Positions 13,952 through 17,121 of a stretch of 17,121 nt of DNA are shown here, piece after piece. Both the position numbers and the translations under genes were made by a program. The stretch's first letter is position 1, and every line of letters begins with the position of its first letter. Below the pieces are notes generated by a model. That model had not been told where the DNA came from. It searched no databases and worked only from the letters and a program-made list of their open reading frames with translations. This stretch comes from DATGSF01 sp035302865 (lineage in GTDB: Bacteria; Bacteroidota; Bacteroidia; Chitinophagales; Chitinophagaceae): the NCBI GenBank assembly GCA_035302865.1, contig DATGSF010000051.1, positions 1-17,121 of the forward strand, read 5' to 3'.

Positions 13952-13980
13952 ATGTGGAGTGGTATTTTACTACTCCATAT
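13952..13980. terminator. Bidirectional terminator between T9SS cargo gene and glycosyltransferase
   Basis: TGGAGTGGTA (13955-13964) pairs with TACTACTCCA (13968-13977) with one G-U pair and a 3-nt loop; the stem can extend outward by two or three more pairs. A T-rich stretch follows on the plus strand. It lies exactly between the two convergent gene ends. Confidence 0.82.
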
Positions 13981-15015
13981 TTATTTTAGCTTTGAAGTAT
14001 TGGGTAGTTCATTAAAAGTTTTTCTCCCTTTTATAAAATATTGCCAAAGAATACTATTTGAATACTGTCCTTTATGCACATTTTTAGGAGGATTCTTTTT
14101 TCTCCATGAATAATAATAAGAAAATTTAGAATAAAAACTAAAATGTGCTTTTACTACAGCAATGCAATTTTTAAATTGTCCTTTTAAAATAAACTGTAAT
14201 CCTGCTATTCCATCTAAGCAAAGTCTTAAAAAAAGATAAGGGAATAAATAAGAGGTTTCCTTATTTTTCAACAATAAGATTAAATTATTTCTAAAGTTAT
14301 AAAAAGTTTTTTGTGGACTTCCATAACTTATAATACTGCCCCCTACATGGAAAACTTCAGATTCACCAATACTATAAACCTCTTTGCCACTATTCCATAT
14401 CCGCCAACATAAATCCACTTCTTCCATATGTGCGAATAATTGTGTATCTAAACCTCCTAATTCATGATAAATTTCACTGCGAACCATAAGGCATCCACCA
14501 GAAGCCCATAACACAGGTATATTGTCATCATATTGCCCTAAATCCTCTTCAACTGTATCAAAGATTCTGCCTCTACAAAATAAAAACCCCATTGGATCTA
14601 TAAAACCACCTGCAGCTCCCGCATATTCAAATTTGCTTTTATCGTGGTAACTTTTAATTTTTGGAGCACAAGCAGCTACTTTAGGATTTTGTTCCATAAA
14701 GTTATAAAGAGGAGAGAACCATTTAGGGCTTACTTCGAAATCAGCACTTAATAAAATATAGTAAGGCGCTTTAATTTGCAATAAGGCTCTATGGTATCCA
14801 CCAGCAAATCCAGTGTTGGTAGCTAAGGTAAGCGTATGAACATATTGAAAATGTGAATGTATTTTATCTTGAATTGGATCAGTAGAAGCATGATCCACAA
14901 CTACTACTTCATAAAGATTTTCGGAATGTTTTAATATTCCGGGAAGAAATTTTAGATGCCAAGACCAGCTATTATAACTTAAAATCACAACAGCTGGTTT
15001 TTTAAATTCCATCAT
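13981..15015 (-). CDS. Glycosyltransferase family 2
   Basis: Transfers sugar from a nucleotide-sugar donor to a glycan, probably for cell-surface polysaccharide or lipid-linked glycan. The 344-residue protein has the GT-A fold signs: VVILSYNSWSW (9-19), VVVVDHASTD (37-46), TNTGFAGGYHRAL (66-78), a metal-site segment LLSADFEV (88-95, one Asp where relatives have SDVEV), FEYAGAAGGFIDPMG (129-143), and HMEEVDLCWR (196-205) with the catalytic-base region. The C-terminal half (about 238-300), FYNFRNN and LFLRLCLDGIAGLQF, is a conserved amphipathic membrane-associating region in Bacteroidota members. Start is ATG at 15013-15015 or the next codon. It lies 31 bp after the small membrane protein gene, so the two probably form an operon. 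Donor and acceptor are unknown. Confidence 0.93.
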   Translation of the reverse strand: MMEFKKPAVVILSYNSWSWHLKFLPGILKHSENLYEVVVVDHASTDPIQDKIHSHFQYVHTLTLATNTGFAGGYHRALLQIKAPYYILLSADFEVSPKWFSPLYNFMEQNPKVAACAPKIKSYHDKSKFEYAGAAGGFIDPMGFLFCRGRIFDTVEEDLGQYDDNIPVLWASGGCLMVRSEIYHELGGLDTQLFAHMEEVDLCWRIWNSGKEVYSIGESEVFHVGGSIISYGSPQKTFYNFRNNLILLLKNKETSYLFPYLFLRLCLDGIAGLQFILKGQFKNCIAVVKAHFSFYSKFSYYYSWRKKNPPKNVHKGQYSNSILWQYFIKGRKTFNELPNTSKLK

Positions 15016-15046
15016 TTTAAAAGACTTAAGAAAGGCTAGATATTAA

Positions 15047-15265
15047 TTATTCTGCACTTTCATAAACAGGCTCATAAAGAGAACTTTTTGGAACCTCTAC
15101 ATCTTTATTGTATTTGAATTTTTGGGTGTAAAGGTTATAACAACCTGCATTTGCAAAAATAAAAATACTAAAAAAGCCTAAAAGGAAATAAAAACGAGAA
15201 GTTTTAGTTCTTGATGTTTTAATATCTAAATTATTATCAATTTCTGGTAAAGGTTGATTTTCCAT
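15047..15265 (-). CDS. Small single-pass membrane protein, unknown function
   Basis: I do not recognise a family. The 72-residue product has a polar N-terminus (1-24, with R/K just before the membrane), one hydrophobic segment (about 25-41), then a short polar tail ending in acidic residues. By the positive-inside rule the N-terminus should be cytoplasmic and the ~30-residue C-terminal tail periplasmic. ANAGC ends the hydrophobic segment, but the residue at -3 is not a good lipobox residue and the N-terminus is long for a signal peptide, so I do not call it a lipoprotein. The frame is clean, starts with ATG (15263-15265) and lies 31 bp upstream of the glycosyltransferase on the same strand, which supports a real gene. 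Confidence 0.65.
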   Translation of the reverse strand: MENQPLPEIDNNLDIKTSRTKTSRFYFLLGFFSIFIFANAGCYNLYTQKFKYNKDVEVPKSSLYEPVYESAE

Positions 15266-15458
15266 TTTACATTATTTCTTTGCGGTAAAATTATTTAAAT
15301 TAGTCGAGTTTTCAAAAGAAAATAAAAAGATTAATTTTTTAACAGTGAAAAATGCAAAAAAAATGCTTTTTAATTAATGGAATTTTAAAACATTTCTTAC
15401 TTTTAAGCGGATAAAATACAAAAAAAATATAATCGGCGAAATTGTTGTAAAAGTTTTG

Positions 15459-15466
15459 TAACTTTG
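15459..15466 (+). promoter_or_regulatory. -7 box (TAACTTTG) of queA
   Basis: Exact TAnnTTTG match, giving a leader of about 48 nt before the queA ATG. TTG at 15442-15444 is only 14 bp upstream, shorter than the usual 17-23, so the -33 element is uncertain. TTGTAA recurs three times here (starts 15445, 15456, 15464). Confidence 0.6.
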
Positions 15467-15478
15467 TAAACCTTTACA
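15465..15478. promoter_or_regulatory. Palindrome TGTAAA-CC-TTTACA at the queA transcription start
   Basis: Perfect 6-bp arms with a 2-bp centre, overlapping the last two bases of the -7 box and the expected start point. A protein bound here would block initiation. The same form, TGTATA-AA-TATACA, occurs at 9376-9389. Confidence 0.4.
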
Positions 15479-15520
15479 CAATAGTGTCTCGAAAAAATTA
15501 TATCATTCCAATAATATTAT

Positions 15521-16570
15521 ATGAAATTATCTGAATTTAAATTTGAACTACCTTTAGAACTTATTGCCCAACATCCAAGTACACATAGAGATGAGAGTCG
15601 ATTAATGGTTGTACATAGGGATTCGGGTAAGATAGAACATAAATTATTCAAAGATGCTATCGACTATTTTGATGAAAATGACGTGATGGTAGTAAACAAC
15701 TCTCGAGTATTTCCCGCGCGTTTATATGGTAAGAAAGAAAAAACAGGTGCGAAAATCGAAGTGTTTCTATTGCGCGAACTGAATAAAAATATGCGTCTCT
15801 GGGATGCAACAGTTGATCCAGCAAGAAAAATTCGTGTAGGTAATAAATTGTATTTTGGGGATAATGAAGAATTAACTGCTGAAGTTATTGATAATACAAC
15901 CTCAAGAGGGAGAACAATTCGCTTTTTATTTGACGGTACAGATGAAGAGTTTAGAAAAGTACTTTACGAATTGGGAGAAACTCCATTACCAAAGTATATA
16001 AAAAGAGAGCCAACATTGGAGGACGCTGAAAGATATCAAACGATTTATGCTAAAGAAGAAGGTTCTATTGCTGCCCCATCTGCAGGATTACACTTTAGTC
16101 GTGAATTGATTAAAAGAATGGAAATTAAAGGTTTGAACTTTGCAGAAATTACTTTACATACAGGATTAGGAAGTTTTAGACAAATCGAGGTGGAAGATTT
16201 AAGAAAGCATAAAATGGATGCAGAATATTTTAAAATTGAAGATTATGCTTGCCAAATTGTAAATGAAGGGATTAATAATAATAAGAAAATTTGTGCAGTG
16301 GGTACAACAGTTTTAAAAGCAATTGAAAGTTCTATAACTGCTGAAAGCTTACTAAAACCAGCAAATGGTTGGACAAATTTATTTCCGCATCCGCCTTATG
16401 AATTTGAAATTACAAATGCATTAATTACTAATTTTCATTTACCGAAAAGCAGTTTGTTGATTTCTACAGCAGGATTTGGAGGATACGATTTGATTATGCA
16501 TGCCTACCAAGAAGCAATTAAAGAAAAATATAAGTTCTTTAGCTATGGCGATGCAATGCTGATTCTATAA
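15521..16570 (+). CDS. queA: S-adenosylmethionine:tRNA ribosyltransferase-isomerase QueA
   Basis: Transfers and rearranges the ribosyl group of SAM onto preQ1 at the wobble position of GUN-anticodon tRNAs (including tRNA-His), making epoxyqueuosine. The 349-residue protein has normal length and the expected blocks: VVNNSRVFPARLYG (57-70), GETPLPKYI (152-160), YQTIYA (172-177), GSIAAPSAGLHF (181-192), LHTGLGSF (212-219), TNFHLPKS (303-310) and FFSYGDAMLI (339-348). ATG at 15521 gives MKLSEFKFELP, as in relatives. It is monocistronic, between a candidate promoter and a strong terminator. No other queuosine gene is in the window; the tRNA-His nearby has the GUG anticodon that is a substrate of the pathway, but the adjacency is probably chance. 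Confidence 0.97.
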   Translation: MKLSEFKFELPLELIAQHPSTHRDESRLMVVHRDSGKIEHKLFKDAIDYFDENDVMVVNNSRVFPARLYGKKEKTGAKIEVFLLRELNKNMRLWDATVDPARKIRVGNKLYFGDNEELTAEVIDNTTSRGRTIRFLFDGTDEEFRKVLYELGETPLPKYIKREPTLEDAERYQTIYAKEEGSIAAPSAGLHFSRELIKRMEIKGLNFAEITLHTGLGSFRQIEVEDLRKHKMDAEYFKIEDYACQIVNEGINNNKKICAVGTTVLKAIESSITAESLLKPANGWTNLFPHPPYEFEITNALITNFHLPKSSLLISTAGFGGYDLIMHAYQEAIKEKYKFFSYGDAMLIL

Positions 16571-16592
16571 ATATACCAATAAGAACAATATT

Positions 16593-16627
16593 AAAAGCTT
16601 TTGAACTTCGGTTTTAAAGCTTTTTTT
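16593..16627 (+). terminator. Terminator of queA with C(TTCG)G tetraloop
   Basis: AAAAGCTTT (16593-16601) and AAAGCTTTT (16616-16624), together with GAAC / GTTT, form a stem of about 14 positions with one mismatch and one G-U pair, capped by a C(TTCG)G tetraloop (16606-16611), which is exceptionally stable in RNA. A T-run follows to 16627. Confidence 0.87.
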
Positions 16628-16661
16628 GTAAAAGTATTGTCAGTTTTTCTTAATTTAAAAG

Positions 16662-16689
16662 TTGTTCCTAATTATATAACTTATCTTTG
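16662..16689 (+). promoter_or_regulatory. Promoter (TTG-N17-TATCTTTG) of the cysteine-motif protein
   Basis: TTG at 16662-16664 and TATCTTTG at 16682-16689 are 17 bp apart, matching the Bacteroidota consensus. The ATG at 16717 follows 27 bp after the -7 box. Confidence 0.7.
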
Positions 16690-16716
16690 AAAGGAAACGC
16701 TTTTTTTGTTTTTAAA

Positions 16717-17121
16717 ATGAGAAAACCTTCTAAAATGCTGACTGTCTTAATGTTCTGTATTATGGCAGTTATGTTACTAAAAAATGGGGTATTGTATGGT
16801 ATATACCAATATAATGCTTCTTTTTTTATTGAAGTGTTTTGCGAAAATAAGAATGAACCTCAACGTGCTTGTGAAGGGCAATGTCAAATAATGAAAATTT
16901 CAGAAGAAGAAGAAAGACAGAATATAGCACAGGTTTTTAAATCTGCAAAAGCAGAAGTTTTATACTTACCCTCTTACTTTATTTCTTCTCCAAAATCAAT
17001 TAAGAATTCAATTAAAAAATCATACTCTCTTCCTAAAAATGATTTTTTTATTAGCTCCTTAATATTTAATCAATTAGATAAGCCTCCAGAAAATATAGTT
17101 CTTATAAAACGTCTTTTATTT
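16717..17121 (+). CDS. Membrane-anchored CxxxC-motif protein, 3' end missing
   Basis: An open frame of 135 codons from ATG at 16717 to the window edge. Residues 6-30 form a hydrophobic segment after a basic start (uncleaved signal anchor or signal peptide), followed by IEVFCENKNEPQRACEGQCQIMK (38-60) with C42-x9-C52-x3-C56. This matches the pattern I recall from short (~130 aa) Bacteroidota proteins with a C-x-N-K...P...C-x-G-x-C signature, which often sit beside metal-related TonB-dependent receptor genes. Metal binding by the three cysteines is inference. The remaining residues (about 61-135) are polar and unassigned. It has its own promoter. From the family's usual size it is probably nearly complete, with the next gene just beyond the edge. 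Confidence 0.75.
   Translation, partial: MRKPSKMLTVLMFCIMAVMLLKNGVLYGIYQYNASFFIEVFCENKNEPQRACEGQCQIMKISEEEERQNIAQVFKSAKAEVLYLPSYFISSPKSIKNSIKKSYSLPKNDFFISSLIFNQLDKPPENIVLIKRLLF

Noticed and set aside
15344..15372. A/T-rich hairpin with GCA/TGC core between the small membrane protein gene and queA
   Set aside because: The stem is interrupted and lies between two divergent promoters where a terminator is not expected.
1..17121. Mobile element, prophage, CRISPR array or defence island
   Set aside because: No transposase, integrase, cas-like protein, regular spacer array or terminal repeats were seen; gene content is housekeeping with a few surface or periplasmic proteins.

Overview
This is ordinary chromosomal DNA from a low-GC member of the Bacteroidota. 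Four signs support that. Promoters carry the phylum-specific -7 box TAnnTTTG, once with an upstream TTTG at correct spacing. Shine-Dalgarno sequences are largely absent. A secreted protein ends in a type IX secretion (T9SS) C-terminal sorting domain. The neighbour set birA / rsfS / ftsH is one familiar from this phylum. I cannot place the organism below phylum level.

Layout. 1-1114 (-): 5' part of ftsH, cut by the window edge. 1163-1558 (-): rsfS. 1617-2378 (+): a biotin-protein ligase homologue, divergent from rsfS. 2379-4044 (-): an HD-domain phosphohydrolase overlapping the end of msrB. 4158-5483 (+): ahcY. 5552-6265 (-): a short-chain dehydrogenase. 6398-6904 (+): a lipoprotein. 7024-8526 (-): a GH3-family adenylating enzyme. 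8691-9341 (-): a periplasmic repeat protein with a TonB C-terminal domain. 9555-10877 (+): two different clpP paralogues in tandem. 10934-11920 (+): lplA. 11997-12074 (+): tRNA-His. 12349-13941 (+): a T9SS cargo protein built of ~29-residue repeats. 13981-15265 (-): a small membrane protein followed by a family 2 glycosyltransferase. 15521-16570 (+): queA. 16717 to the end (+): a cysteine-motif protein cut by the window edge.

Most genes are housekeeping: protein quality control (FtsH, ClpP1/ClpP2, MsrB), ribosome silencing, cofactor attachment (biotin, lipoate), the methyl cycle (AhcY) and queuosine tRNA modification (QueA). Strand changes are frequent. Convergent gene ends are separated by strong, mostly symmetrical hairpins that can stop transcription from both sides. 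No gene-free stretch exceeds about 275 bp, and I see no insertion sequence, prophage, CRISPR array or obvious defence system.

I did not find a convincing new multi-gene system. The points most worth a second look are: the biotin ligase homologue whose glycine-rich biotin-binding loop has lost its glycines and which has no ATG start; the tandem unlike ClpP pair without clpX; the TonB_C protein with three exact-period 31-residue repeats; three AAATTCT elements spaced exactly 21 bp apart upstream of the T9SS cargo gene; and two promoter-region palindromes sharing the form TGTAWA-N2-TWTACA.
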